A DNA stretch of 64,000 nucleotides from Eucalyptus grandis (GCF_016545825.1 NC_052616.1:6262001-6326000); one strand, 5' to 3'. Numbered from the stretch's first letter, positions 23,115 to 34,759 are shown. Made by a program: numbers and translations. Notes: generated from the sequence alone by a model not told the origin.

Positions 23115-26100
23115 ATGGCTTCGAACGGCCTCGCCGCCGCAGTTTTGCTGCTGCTCGTCCACATTGGCCTGCTCTCGAGCTCCTGCTATGCCGACGATCC
23201 GTTCGTCTACTTCGATTTCAAAGTCTCCTACATCACCGCCTCTCCGCTCGGCGTTCCTCAGCAGGTCCGTGCTCTCAGATCTCCTGCTCTGTTTTTCCCC
23301 TGAATCTGTATCTCCTTCGTGCTCCGTCTTTCAGTGTTGAGCTCGGCTTTTTGCCCGCTTATGGTTGATGGGTTTGTGCTGAATCCTCGAAAGTTTCCAT
23401 TTTATGTACGGATCTGTGTGATGTGAGCTTTCGGTAGTTTGCTTTGAGCTGATGCGTTTTGGTTGGAGGTCGAAACGGACAATGTAGTGTCGACAGAGTG
23501 AGTGTTCCACTGGGCTTATCGTTTGGGTTTCGATTTTGCTTTGCAGGTTATTGCTGTTAATGACAAGTTTCCAGGACCTACTATCAATGTCACTACTAAC
23601 AACAATGTCGTTGTCAATGTGCGCAACAAGCTGGACGAGGGTCTTCTTATGCACTGGTATGATTTGCTTGACATTGCGAGACAGGAGGGGGCAAAAAAGA
23701 AAGATTTGATTTTGCTGCTCTTTTGATCATGTGGAGTGTGTGGTGTGTTGGTTATGAGTAGGTCCGGGATACAGCAGCGGCGCAGTTCGTGGCAAGACGG
23801 TGTTCTGGGGACTAACTGCCCCATTCCTCCAAAGTGGAACTGGACTTACCAGTTCCAGGTCAAGGATCAAATTGGGAGCTTCTTCTACTTCCCCTCCACT
23901 TATTTCCAGAGAGCATCGGGCGGATTCGGTGGCTTCATTATCAACAACCGGGCTATAATCCCCATTCCCTTCGCGACTCCCGATGGTGATATTGTCATTC
24001 TGATCGGTGATTGGTATACCAGGAACCATACGGTCGGTGATTGTTTGATGATTTGGGATTGTGGCATGTGGTCGAAAGCTCACTTTTAAGATAGATTTTT
24101 TTTTTTGCTGTAGGCCTTGAGGAAGTCCCTCAATGGTGGGAAAGATCTTGGGATGCCTAATGGTGTTCTTATTAATGGGAAAGGACCTTACCAATATAAT
24201 ACAACGCTGGTCCCGGATGGTATTGATTATGAAAACATTACAGTCGACCCAGGTAATATTAATTAAGGTTCTATTATTAAACAAATTATCTGTGATTATT
24301 TAAGCAGACCAAGTAAGCTCTGCTTCCAATTGATAATGTTATGCTGGGGTTTTACTTGTCATTGTGGAGTTTTCCCAAGACTCTCAGTTGTGTGCTAGAA
24401 AAGAATTTGGCTGACCAAGATAGGTGCCAAAATTATCTGGTCACTTTTGCACTATGAGTATGATTTTAGGAGTTGCAGCCATGTCCTAAGAATATCTGCA
24501 TCACCATCGTGGCGTTAAGGGTGCTTCTTATGTTTTCATGCTCATTTCTGTCATTCTCTTCTTGTGTAAGCAGCATTATCGTTCTTGATTTTTGCTTCAC
24601 CATCTGCAACATTTTGCCTCATCAGGGAACATATTTATAGTCAATGACGTTAACAATCTCATGTATATTAGTTATTTGATTGTTTCGTAATGCTGCTCGG
24701 TCTAATTAAAGTGAGCACACACAATAATTTATCCTGTAACTAGTTCATGGGTTGTGGTGGATATGGCTCGAGCTGCACACCGAAGTTTGATCGTTCTGTT
24801 TCCCTTCTTTCTTTTCTTTGTTTTTTTTTTTTTTTTTTTTTTTTTTGGCGGGGGGTGTGGAAGGTTTAGGAAGTCCTGCCTGATTTGTTTGAAGGTGGGG
24901 TAAATCATCAATAAAGCTTGTATGATTATGAACACCATGAGACTTACTGATGCCAATATGATTAACAGGGAAAACATATCGCATCCGTGTGCACAATGTG
25001 GGAATATCAACAAGCTTGAATTTCAGGATTCAAAACCATAACCTCCTTTTGGCTGAGAGTGAGGGTTCATACACGGTGCAGCAGAATTATACTAGTTTGG
25101 ACATCCACGTTGGTCAATCATTTTCATTCTTGGTGACAATGGATCAGAATGCTAGCTCTGATTATTACATTGTAGCAAGTGCCCGATTCGTGAATGAATC
25201 TCTTTGGAAAAGAGTAACTGGTGTCGCCATATTGCATTACACAAATTCAAAAGGGAAGGCAGTGGGCCCTCTTCCAGATGGGCCACAAGATGAATATGAC
25301 AAAACCTATTCTATGAACCAAGCGAGATCAATCAGGTATGCTTCCAGGAATTTTATACGTAGACACTTACATTTCTTTTCCTGACTATGGCAGGAGTATG
25401 TTGAGTCAGCATCACCTTGGATTCAACATCTGGACCACTTTTTATCTGGAAAAACCGTCACTGCAATGAAAAGTCTTAAATTTGCATTCTGAGATTGTCG
25501 GTCCATGTTAGTTTTAAAAGTTGATGAGAAGATCAATGCATTAAATGTTTGAAAATAGATCAAATGTGGCGTCAAAAGTGCCTCCCTCATTTGTTGTAAC
25601 CTAATCTTTTAATCGCTGACACGACATGTGCGATTACTTTGTTTATTGAGACAATAGATAATTGAATCTCAATTCTTTGATCTGATGCTGGGATGCAGAT
25701 GGAATGTGAGTGCCAGTGGGGCTCGTCCCAATCCACAGGGGTCTTTCCGCTATGGCTCAATTAACGTGACTGATGTGTACTTATTGAGAAACGCTCCTCC
25801 AGTGACAATTGATGGAAAACGGCGCACGACGCTTAGTGGAGTTTCGTTTGTGAATCCTTCCACCCCAATCAGGCTCGCTGACCAGTACAAAGTGAAAGGA
25901 GCATACAAGCTTGACTTCCCCGAAAAACCACTGACCGGACCGCCGAAGATGGAAACATCTGTGATTAACGGAACTTATAGGGGATTTATGGAAGTAATAT
26001 TGCAAAACAACGACACCAAGGTGCAGTCGTATCACATGAGCGGATATGCATTCTTTGTAGTGGGGTAACTTCTTCTGCATCGCCATGCCTACTTGCAACA

Positions 26101-27231
26101 TTGCTTTAGCTTTCCATGGTTATACTAGTGCTATTTACTTTGTTAGTTGGAGTGGTAGGAATTCCCTTTCCTTTTAATCAAAGAATGGTGACAAACATCT
26201 TCTATGTATAGGATGGATTATGGCGAGTGGACAGAAAACAGCAGAGGGACGTATAATAAGTGGGATGGCATTGCCCGCTCCACAGTCCAGGTGCGTTTTC
26301 ACTAGTTGAAAAACTTCTACCGGATAAATTTCTAAATATCCTTATCTTTACCCTTGACTTTCTCTGAATGGTTGGGCTCATTTTCTGCATTCATTGAGGA
26401 AGACTCAGCATTTCATTGGTTGTTGTATGCCTTCGTAGTGCTTTATAGTTGAGTGTGAAAGATGCTTATTGCAAATGATCCTGCAGTGGGGATGCTCTAT
26501 GGCATCTCCTGTTATTCAAAAAGATAACGCTTGACAACTTATTTTAGTTCATAAGAAGCTGAAGTGCCTCATGTTTCTTGTTTCCTTTAGTCAATGCTAG
26601 ATTTTCTCCCAAGTAAATGGGAGACAGATGAAAGATTGCTTATACTGATTACTCTCTCTCTCTAGGTCTTTCCTGGAGCATGGACAGCGATCCTTATATC
26701 CCTTGACAATGTCGGAGTTTGGAACTTGAGAACAGAAAACCTCGACTCATGGTACCTCGGCCAAGAAACTTACGTGAGGATCGTCAATCCAGAAGAGAAT
26801 AATAAGACTGAGCTGCCCATGCCTGATAATGCTCTGTACTGCGGTGAACTTAGCCATCTGCAGAAGTAAGTAATCCAAATCTGCCCCTAAATTCTTTGTT
26901 TCGATAGATAGAACGATCATCAGACAATTAGGCAGCCTTTCCCTTTCCGAAATCACGCCTTTGACCCTGACAAAAGGCATCTACTGCTCATTTTTTTCTT
27001 TTAGTATCTTCAAGGAAACGTATTTAATCTAAAAACCAAAGCATAAAGAAACAAGCATTTTGACCTATCTTATTGTTTTGGTGAAAGCTTTCCTGCCACA
27101 TACTAAAATTCAATGCCTCCACTTGCAGGCCTGAAGATATCTCTTCGGGAGTCACAATCACTGCCAGTATATCAACCGTGGCTGTCACTGTGCTAACGAT
27201 ACTCTGCGCTCTCATGTCCATCTCCCGCTAG
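23115..27231 (+). CDS. SKU5: SKU5-like monocopper-oxidase-family protein
   Basis: Secreted or plasma-membrane GPI-anchored multicopper-oxidase-like protein. SKU5 of Arabidopsis affects directional root growth and cell-wall expansion. Exons: 23115-23264, 23547-23656, 23762-24032, 24114-24252, 24969-25335, 25699-26064, 26212-26290, 26666-26865, 27129-27231. All have GT-AG borders and consistent phase, 594 aa in total, the usual length. Residues 1-26 are a signal peptide, followed by three cupredoxin domains (about 28-150, 160-315, 375-545). The copper-ligand motif HWHG of true oxidases is HWSG at 86-89, and the C-terminal histidine-rich ligands are absent, as in SKU5/SKS proteins, so oxidase activity is unlikely. 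Many N-glycosylation sequons are visible. The last ~20 residues are hydrophobic, fitting a GPI-attachment signal. Neighbouring TPP supports SKU5 orthology. No defect seen. Confidence 0.92.
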
Positions 27232-28199
27232 GCATCATCGTTGCCATCTCCTTCTAGTGTTTCCTTTATGTCGCTTCGCCGGATTGTAGCTTCTTAGTGA
27301 GGTTGGTTTGCGAGTGTTTTAGGGTGTGCCATTCTAGCCTGTCCATAATTCAGTGATTTTGACATGTATTCTTTTGATCCACAGTAGTCTAAGTGTTCCG
27401 CACGGGGTCCTTTCGTCCAATTTATTGTGATCTTACATTCTTTTAAATACCCTACAATTGTATGAATGACTTATGAACAATTTTCCGAAGCAAATCTAAT
27501 TTTCTGCCCTCCGGTTTGGCTCTATTAATCACTCATTAGCTTTGTCCTGTCTTTAGAAGGGACTAGTCCAGATTACATATCGACTTGGAAATTTGAGCCT
27601 TTGTTGCCTGGCTTATGTCATTGCTTTGGAACTGTAAAGGAGTTAGTTTTCACACGTGTATTTTTCATTTTATTACTGTTAATATAAATTTATTGTAGGT
27701 AGTTCACTTAACAAAGGTCGACATTCTGACAAGAAGACCTAAGTTCAGTTAGTCATTTCGATACAACAATCGTCCATCGTATTCTTTTCCCAGGTTTCTC
27801 AAAGGCTATCTCTATTTGCACACAAGAATCAGAATCCAATGTTCACGTTTTGGCATACTTTAAGCAATGCCTCGGATACTGATAGTGACGGACTTGGCAT
27901 CAAAAACTCGAAATCAATGACTGGTGTACACATCCAAAACCAGTTGAAAAAAAATGATGAAAGGATTTGTCTGTGGCAGCGATCTTTAACTTGTGTGCTT
28001 CCGACCAAAAAAAGGGCGGCCAAAAGAATCGTCACGACAGAAATCCCATGCTCTCATGTCTTATGCTTCACAAGCCCTTATCTCTGAGGAATCCTCAGTT
28101 CTCAGCAACTAAAGAATGGTAATGAAGATCCTCAAATCGATTACCCAGAACTGAAGTCTCCTTTCTAAGAAAGAAACTCGTAATTCCATGAACAAAATC
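27232..28199. other. SKU5-like 3' UTR, then intergenic
   Basis: The 3' UTR likely fills the first 250-300 bases. The open frame at 27839-28087 has no recognisable domain. Nothing else was seen. Confidence 0.5.
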
Positions 28200-28520
28200 T
28201 ACGGTTTGGCTCGGTACGAGATGTGCGGAGCAAGTAGGCTCGCCCCTTTCACTTCAGGTGAAATTTACATTTGGTTGGGTCAAGAGATAGACTGAACCAA
28301 AGGGTTCGTGGACGAGCCGGACGAGGAGTCATGCTGCCCATTAAGTATCTCAATCACCCGCTGTTTGGCGAGATGCAAGAGGAAGCTCAGAGGGTTCGTG
28401 GGTATGATATCCGGCTGGGATCAATGTACATTGCAGGATTTGGGAGTTTGAGAAGGTGAAGATGAGGATTGTCACCAGAGATTGGCGTCGGCAACAACAA
28501 AAGCCAGGCTGGTGGTAGCA
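28200..28520 (+). pseudogene. SAUR-family pseudogene
   Basis: SAUR genes encode small intronless auxin-responsive proteins. The stretch 28330-28420 reads LPIKYLNHPLFGEMQEEAQ, the hallmark of the SAUR core (consensus VPxxYLNHPLFxELLxxAEEE). After about 28430 the match continues in another frame as CRIWEFEKVKMRIVTRDWRR, resembling the SAUR C-terminus, so a frameshift lies near 28430. Upstream, the expected 'PKG..AV.VG' part is only vaguely present and interrupted by stops. It is therefore disabled. Its place beside the SKU5-like gene matches a SAUR gene at At4g12410 (from memory). Confidence 0.7.
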
Positions 28521-29278
28521 TTTGCTAACCTCACTAAATTCAAAACGTTTAATCTATAAATTTAAAGATGATAGAATGAGCGACTTAAGGCAATGGTGAT
28601 TTTAAGTCTGGTGGTGATCAAGATTTATGATTGGTGTTCCACAAGTTGCAGGTCCTCTGTTCTTCAGTTTCTAATTCCTCATCGATCTGGTTATTTGATG
28701 CAAACATCAAACTACTTTCAGAGTTCTGCAAACTATGGAACTCATCCCCGACTTTTCCCTGTCATGGGTGAGCCGATCGTCTCCAAAGTACGCAAATAAT
28801 AAACTACACAAGATTGGGCATATTGAAACTAATTAAAATCACAGCATCAAAGCTATCCTGGCCTAAAATCAAGGCGATCCTCCTTCAAAGGATGAGGATT
28901 GTGAAAAGAATGAGAAGCTGCCCAATTCTCGGTCTTGGATTGTTATAAGCCCAACAAAAGTACATAAGGAAGACATGCAATAAGGAAGTCTCTAACAGTG
29001 TCCACAGCTGAGCCATGTTTGAATTCTGTTCACCCTCAAGCTCGCTCAATAACTGATGCTGCTTCGGGATCAAGAAATTCACCTCTGCCCCTCTTTAAAT
29101 TGCAGAAAAGTACAACAGTCGTAGTCCAGCTCATTCGAGCATGGTGAAAATTACAGTGAGAAGATGCAATTCAAGGGGAAAAAAAAAACCCCTCACATTA
29201 CCAGCAATTCAAACTTTTATCTCCTGGTTGTGTAATCAGTTTCTTTGTATTATTCAACTCACTGCAAATGACTATTTT
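28521..29278. other. Intergenic, probably includes the NDUFAF6-like 3' UTR
   Basis: The minus-strand gene to the right ends at 29279, so its 3' UTR should occupy part of 28900-29278. Nothing else was recognised. Confidence 0.5.
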
Positions 29279-30190
29279 CTAGTATCTACCCCTCCAGGAA
29301 CTCCATTTGAGTTTCAGTTGGTACCAGAAAGGAGAGATGCCCAGAACTCCTCGTGGTATCCTTGGGTCAAACACATCGAACTGCACCTGACTGAGGGTAT
29401 CTAGCATTACTTGCGCAGGCACAGCCGGGAGCAGAACTGGGATCGCCTCAACAGGCACTGTTCCAGCTAATTCACGAGCCTTCTGCAAGTGGATGTTAGC
29501 CACAGATGCCATCTCGAATACTGCATCGCAAAGCTTCTCACGGGAGTCTAATCGAACTTCTGATTGACCTCCCATTTCGACCAGCAATCCATGCTTGGCC
29601 GCCACTTTTCTAGGTATATATAAAGAGTGGCGGCTCTTGCTAGCATGATATGGCAGCGACTTAAGCAGCAAAAGAAGGCCACTGGCCTTTCCAATATGAG
29701 ATGCCGCATGATCAGCTGCAGTGGACCTGATTCCACCAGATTGAAGTGTTGTGTAAAGAATGGTTGATGCAGTGTCCTCGGCATACTTTTCCAATTCATC
29801 AATGGTTTCTGGCATTTCAGTCACCTCTCTGCTAGCATCATTGATACGAGCTTCAACAGATCGTTTCAACCATGCTTTGCTAAATTTGAACTCAGATACA
29901 ACTGCAGATAAGGCCCGTGCAGTTGGGTGTTCAATTAGTTTATTAGCAAAAATTTTGTCTATAGCTTCCTGCCACCACACAAGGCGCATGAGGCCAATTC
30001 TTGGATCAGAAGCAATGTCCATGGCTCTGGATGTTTCAACATTGAAAGCACGGAGGGCAAATGCAGCCTTGCGCATGTTGGGTGGAAGTTCAAGAAGGCA
30101 AAGGTAGTGATGGTAATCATAACTCCGAACCTGCTGCACGCAATGGGAAAAAGCAGTGCGTAAGTTAGTAGATGCACCGGAGCCGCTCAT
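29279..30190 (-). CDS. NDUFAF6: Complex I assembly factor NDUFAF6-like (squalene/phytoene synthase fold)
   Basis: Protein of 303 aa in one coding exon, similar to plant 'NADH dehydrogenase (ubiquinone) complex I, assembly factor 6' (Arabidopsis At1g62730, from memory). It belongs to the squalene/phytoene synthase superfamily and is expected to act in mitochondria in early complex I assembly rather than as a terpene enzyme. Visible family text: VRSYDYHHYLCLLELPPNM (about 21-39), DIASDPRIGLMRLVWWQEAI (about 58-77) and KASGLLLLLKSLPYHA (about 168-183, where synthases have their second aspartate region, here without DxxxD). The aspartate-rich synthase motifs are degenerate, consistent with loss of catalysis. 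The start MSGSG matches the plant family as I remember it. An acceptor lies 23 bases upstream (exon begins at 30213), so the 5' leader is spliced. Its neighbours are not functionally related. Confidence 0.88.
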   Translation of the reverse strand: MSGSGASTNLRTAFSHCVQQVRSYDYHHYLCLLELPPNMRKAAFALRAFNVETSRAMDIASDPRIGLMRLVWWQEAIDKIFANKLIEHPTARALSAVVSEFKFSKAWLKRSVEARINDASREVTEMPETIDELEKYAEDTASTILYTTLQSGGIRSTAADHAASHIGKASGLLLLLKSLPYHASKSRHSLYIPRKVAAKHGLLVEMGGQSEVRLDSREKLCDAVFEMASVANIHLQKARELAGTVPVEAIPVLLPAVPAQVMLDTLSQVQFDVFDPRIPRGVLGISPFWYQLKLKWSSWRGRY

Positions 30191-30213
30191 CAGTTCAACG
30201 TCAGAAAACCACC

Positions 30214-31142
30214 CTGCAGATACACAGAACTCGAATGAGAACAGGAGATCTCTGTAAAAGACAGGAAGAAACTTCAGCTCGTTTAAGTTTCCAGGTAGCC
30301 TTTCAACTGAAAATTTTGGCTTTCACACATGCATCTACGATTCTACGCTTCTTATTCTCTTTGCCAATGCAAACCTCTATCCTATCTATGCAAATTGATG
30401 GCCCCAACATCTTGCTATAAACGCAGGGCCAGGTCATTGAGTGAGATGGATAAGAAACGTCATGCTAACCGTTGCGCATCACTAGAACTTCTTTGATAGT
30501 CCTTACTCAAAATTAAGCTAGATATTCCGCTCTTTTCTGGTAGAGTTGCAGTTTTTCCCGCCCCACAACGCGTCATATGGCCCGGGAGCACATACATAAA
30601 TTGGCCCAATTGTTGCAGACCTTTTAGCACACAAGTATTGATCACCACACGCTGCTATGCGTTCTACCAAATTATTTTCACCAATGCCAGTCCATTTTAG
30701 TACGCGTGAATTCACGACGGGACACAACACCAACTGTTCGGACAAATGCAGTTGCTAAAAGAAGCAAAAAGCCATTCGGCAAAAGGATCAACGAAGTCCC
30801 CATTTTAGCAGATGTGGAAACGCACTGGCATGAAAAGTACGGAGTTGCGTGTGACAAAATTTCTGGAACAGAAATTGATTTCTGAAAGTTAAAAATTTTA
30901 GTTTTTGATTTTTTCTTCAAATCTACTTCTGAAATATAAATCTTTTCAGAAATAAAAAAATCAAATTGCGTTACCAATCCAAAACTGTTCCGGGAACAGA
31001 GAAATAGAGAAGTAAGCGCCCGAATACGATCTCGCTGAAGCACGCACTCACAGAGACATTTCGTCAAACAGGTGGCCCCCAACGTAATTTCCAACGGTCG
31101 AATCCAAAATAAGCTGACGCAAACGCGAATTTCGGATCTTAC
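30214..31142 (-). other. 5' leader intron of the NDUFAF6-like gene
   Basis: On the minus strand a donor GTAAGATCC starts at 31142 and an acceptor CTGCAG ends at 30214. The leader exon would run from 31143 to about 31500 and is very GC-rich. The reading frame through that exon joins in frame to the ATG at 30190 without a stop, so an N-terminal extension starting at 31536 is formally possible but looks like untranslated leader. Confidence 0.5.
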
Positions 31143-31536
31143 CCGGATCGTCACAGGCGATGGCCGGCGCCGAACGGTGGTTCCAGCTTCCAGGTAAATA
31201 CCAAGAGGCGAGTTGGGAATGCGGTTCCGGGACAGCGAGCGGGAAGCGGGTATGGCGTCGCGGGGAGCGGCCGAGCTCTTCGGCACGTGGAGGCGCACGT
31301 GCGGGATCTCCGGCGGGGGGGAGGCGGGCGCGAGCGAGGGCGGCGGAGGGAGGTAAGGGAAGGGGAGGAGGAGGAGAAACGCCGCGGTTGCGGGCGGAGT
31401 TACGCGAGCGGCGTGGATCTCGGCTGGATTTCGGTTTGCTCTCGGCTCTGTCAGATGTAGGCTCGTGTTTTGTTAGTTGGGTGGGAGGGGAAAAACACCG
31501 TTGAATCTGAAAAAACCAGAAACTATAATCAAGCAT

Positions 31537-32418
31537 GCCTGGTCATTTTTCCATTGGCATTAGCACATCATCTTGTTCTTTATAATTCCTGAATTTATGT
31601 TTTCGCATGGCCATCATATTTTCTTTCTTATTATGTAAAAGTGTTGTAATTGAAATGCGACGAAATCTTGTTAATTTTCATCAATTTATGTGTTAAACAT
31701 AGTCGTGTCTGACACTATCGGCCTTGAATATAACCGATGGTCTATTAAAAAAAAAAAAACAAAACTGAGATCATTTTGTTATAAAGTTAAATCTTTAGAA
31801 GAAAATGTAAATCAATCTCGGCTGTGCTTATTTTTCACCTCCTAAACGAGTTGCCCTTCTTTGTTGTGAAAGAATCTTAGGTGAAAAAGCAATTATTTAG
31901 CTATTTTACACTAAAGGAGAACTTATGAATAGTTGCTATTTTTCAAATTACATATTTTCTGCGGAACAAATGTATCTAAGTATCATTTGAGTTTACTCAA
32001 TAAAAAAATTCATAAATAGGAACAAAAAAATTGGAAAACCAAAAAAAAAAAATACTTAAAACCAAAATCTGACCCAAAAATAAAAAACAACACGTTAAAG
32101 TTTAAAAAGAGGGAGAGTGGTGGGGCTGGGGACAGACCAGAGCGTAGCCACGGCGGAGACCGATCCTGCTCGCCTCGACCACCGGCATTATATAGTTCGA
32201 CTGTAGAACGAAAATAAAAGTCCAGTAGATCCGATTTCATATCTGAAAATGCAGAGCACAAGCCTTTTATCCGCGTAGGAATCACGCAACTTCTGCGGTT
32301 GGACAGAAAATTAGAAACATTCAAATTTCCTAATCATATTGAAATTTTAATTAAGATGAGTCTGTGGCACATAGAGGGTATAATACTTTTCATTGTTTGA
32401 TTATTTGAAGTTATGCAA
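31537..32418. other. Intergenic, no gene seen
   Basis: AT-rich DNA with A-runs, probably containing the NDUFAF6-like promoter near 31540-31700. No recognisable coding sequence. Confidence 0.5.
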
Positions 32419-32435
32419 ACCTTCATCTATAAGAC

Positions 32436-32625
32436 CCACCCCATTGTGGGCACATTGGCTCGGGCGGACTTCCCCCGTTCTCCTTGGGGGGTTCGATTCT
32501 CCCCACGCGCAATTGCGCAACTTAAGTGTGCTGCCATGGGAAGTGGGTCCCTGTACTAGTATCGTCCTAGGTTTATGTCGCCGCCTACCGCCTGTACGGC
32601 GGTTCTGAGTCCAAAAAAAAAAAAA
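32436..32625 (+). mobile_element. tRNA-derived SINE with 17-bp target duplication
   Basis: Flanked by direct repeats 32419-32435 and 32626-32642 ('aacctt(c/a)atctataaga', one mismatch in 17). The element has an A-box-like TGGCTCGGGCGG near 32457, a B-box-like GGTTCGATTCTC near 32499, and ends in a run of A. RNA polymerase III internal promoters, an A-rich tail and long target duplications are the defining marks of a SINE mobilised by LINE machinery. Length about 190 bp. The single mismatch between duplications suggests a fairly recent insertion. Confidence 0.82.
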
Positions 32626-32642
32626 AACCTTAATCTATAAGA

Positions 32643-33159
32643 AAATATATTATGAGTTATTCATCTTTTCTGGAAATAAACGAAACTCGTTTGATTGGCC
32701 ATTAGAAAGGGATAAACGCAATATACCAGGTGGGATTATCAGGCTTACAAATTTTTATTTGACGGGAACCGGACTAAGTAGATGGGCCTAGGCCCAACAC
32801 CTGTTTCAGTTTGTTGTTGCAAAGAGCTTAGTGGGCCTGACCGGGTCACGTTCGGGTCCCACACGTTAATCGAGCTGGGCCTAGGGTTTCGCCGGAGTCG
32901 TCTCCCTCCTCGAACAGAGAAACACAGAGCGTGGGACGAGAGCAAACACCACTTTTTTTCTTCTTCCATTTCACATATTTCACAGTAACTTCTTACATTC
33001 GAAATCTCAACATGCGACAGAAGAACTTCTTACGTTCCTGCATATGTTATACATCTTATATAACTAGTCCTCTTTCTCATCGCCATTTACACATTTCTCA
33101 GAACTATCGTTTCTTTCAGGGTCGACCCCGACCTTGCCTTCCCACCGTGATGCCCAGAT
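32643..33159. other. Intergenic plus downstream flank of PMEI copy 1
   Basis: From about 32915 the sequence matches the flanks left of PMEI copies 2 and 3 (near 42220 and 47040), so the duplicated unit starts here. No gene. Confidence 0.6.
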
Positions 33160-33792
33160 CTACGGCTGCCCTTTGGCCCCGCGGTGCCTCGACCCGTACC
33201 TGTCCACGAGGGCCAGAGCGTTGCTCACCACCTGCGCCAGCTGCAGCACCTGCCCCTGCACCGCCTTCTTCGCGGCCCCGTCCATGCCGGGCCTCGCGAA
33301 CCCGTCGAGGCACGTGTTCTCGTCGGTGAGGGCCCCGCTCACCCACGTCTGCGCGTTGCTCATGTGCCAATCGAACGCCGCGGCGGCGGCCGCCTGGCCT
33401 CCCATCTGGCCGAGCTCGTCGATCGCCTGGCTCAGCCGGCTCACGCTGTGGCCGACGTTCTGGACGCAGTCCTGCACGGCCTGGGACTCCCGGGGCGTGA
33501 TGCCCCGGAGCCGGGACAGGCGCCCGATGTGGGATGCGGCGGCGCTGGCCCGGGCGAGGCTGACCTGGAGAGCGGCCCGGGCGAGCTGGCGGGGGTCCTG
33601 CTGGACGGAGGCGGCGTAGCCAGAGAGGCACTGGACGCAGAGCGCCGGGTAGTGGGTGGACCTGCAGGAGGACTTGATGAAGTCCGTGCTGGGAGCTTTC
33701 GCGGGCTGAGAGTTGGACGGTTCGAGGAGCGCTGTGAAGAAGAGGATGTGGAAGAGGAAGAGGAAGGAGAGGGATGGTTTTGCTTTGGCCAT
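33160..33792 (-). CDS. PMEI: Pectin methylesterase inhibitor, tandem copy 1
   Basis: Secreted inhibitor of pectin methylesterases in the apoplast, controlling pectin de-esterification and wall stiffness. Intronless, 210 aa. Signal peptide 1-28, then a four-helix PMEI domain with the conserved cysteines C43, C52, C109 and C161 (C55 is extra). Motifs SxxYPALC, QDCVQN and WVSGALTDENTCLDGF fit the family. The chosen ATG (33792) lies about 70 bases after a TATA box at 33860-33868. An in-frame ATG at 33822 could add ten residues, while the ATG at 33918 lies upstream of the TATA box and is rejected. The copy-specific Ala run at 134-139 and 'PGMDGAAKKAVQ' replace residues seen in copies 2 and 3. The gene is GC-rich against AT-rich flanks. 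Place matches Arabidopsis PMEI At4g12390 (from memory). Confidence 0.92.
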   Translation of the reverse strand: MAKAKPSLSFLFLFHILFFTALLEPSNSQPAKAPSTDFIKSSCRSTHYPALCVQCLSGYAASVQQDPRQLARAALQVSLARASAAASHIGRLSRLRGITPRESQAVQDCVQNVGHSVSRLSQAIDELGQMGGQAAAAAAFDWHMSNAQTWVSGALTDENTCLDGFARPGMDGAAKKAVQGQVLQLAQVVSNALALVDRYGSRHRGAKGQP

Positions 33793-33859
33793 GTTTATGA
33801 GCTGGTTTCGGACTGCGTGCATGTGAATGTGAAGGTGAAAGGCATCGTGGAGTGCATGG

Positions 33860-33868
33860 TTTATATAG
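33860..33868 (-). promoter_or_regulatory. TATA box of PMEI copy 1
   Basis: CTATATAAA on the minus strand. Equivalent boxes stand at 43165-43173 and 47972-47980 before copies 2 and 3, in aligned positions. Confidence 0.75.
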
Positions 33869-33980
33869 AGAAGTTGAGAGAGAGAGAGGGAGGACCTTCC
33901 TTGGAAGCTCCACGCCAAGTCATTGTTTATTTACGTCGCAATTTTCATTTATTTATTTATGTGGTGGCAAAAATGAGGCA

Positions 33981-33998
33981 GCCACGTGACTGCCTGCC
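33981..33998 (-). promoter_or_regulatory. Conserved G-box block upstream of PMEI copy 1
   Basis: CACGTG at 33983-33988 followed on the plus strand by 'actgcctgcc'. The same string is kept at 43305 and 48133 before copies 2 and 3, although neighbouring bases have drifted. A G-box is a bZIP/bHLH binding site. Regulation is inferred. Confidence 0.5.
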
Positions 33999-34140
33999 GG
34001 CCCTTTTGAGCTCCCTTCATTTAGGGTTTGCATTTATTTTAAGCTCTAAAAAAGTCGGTACCATGTTATTTACCAATTTCGACTTCATTTCTCTCTATGG
34101 TATCATGCAGCGAGAACAGAAATCGGGAGTTTGATTTGTC

Positions 34141-34759
34141 CTGATACACAAATGAGTAGTGCTTGACTAATACATGATCAAGCGATATCGGGCAAGGCTA
34201 CTAGGCTTATCAAGCGACGGAATGGACAAGTTGCTGTGTATGCTTAGTTTAGTAACGAGAAATCACGAGACCCACTTTTGTCTTGCTAAGGAACACGGGT
34301 TCTCGCACGACCTTTAGGCCCCAATCAAATCTGTATATCTTTCGTATATAACGAGATTACCCGATATATATTTCGAGAGAGTGGCTTCTGCCTCGAGGTT
34401 TGTCGTCCACCCGGTAGTTAAATAAGCGGCTGTTGTCCTAACTTTGATCGAGGAATCAAATTTTGCGCATATGAAGTTAAATTCTAAAGGTTAAATGCAT
34501 AAAAAGAGAAGCACAAAAAGTCAATAAACTGGTGTAATATTAGCTAAACTAGCATCTTGATTGCGATTGCGGGTCTCAAGAAGTGTGGAAATTTAGGGTT
34601 TAACTCGGATTGGACATAATCTCTTTGAGTTTGTGGGAAGCCCTTACATCCACAATCTTGGAGGCTTTATTGTTTTATAATTGCCACGAAATCCATTATG
34701 AGGTGATTTACTTTTGACAGAACACTAATGAACTTCAAAAACAAATCATACAGCAGTAT
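34141..34759. other. Upstream flank of PMEI copy 1 to the Copia insertion
   Basis: Aligns with about 48300-48790 in unit 3 ('taatgaactt.caaaa' near 34728 and 48768). No gene is seen. It ends exactly where the LTR begins. Confidence 0.6.

Noticed and set aside
33793..33918. Longer N-termini for the PMEI proteins (ATGs at 33918, 43199, 47968)
   Set aside because: At copies 1 and 2 the ATG lies upstream of the TATA box, and at copy 3 it overlaps the TATA region. The extra residues are not conserved and would bury the signal peptide.
33184..34134. Long plus-strand open frames opposite PMEI genes (also 42366-42971 and 47450-47797)
   Set aside because: They mirror the GC-rich PMEI codons on the other strand, give Arg/Pro/His-rich text, and have no domain. 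They are shadows of the real genes.
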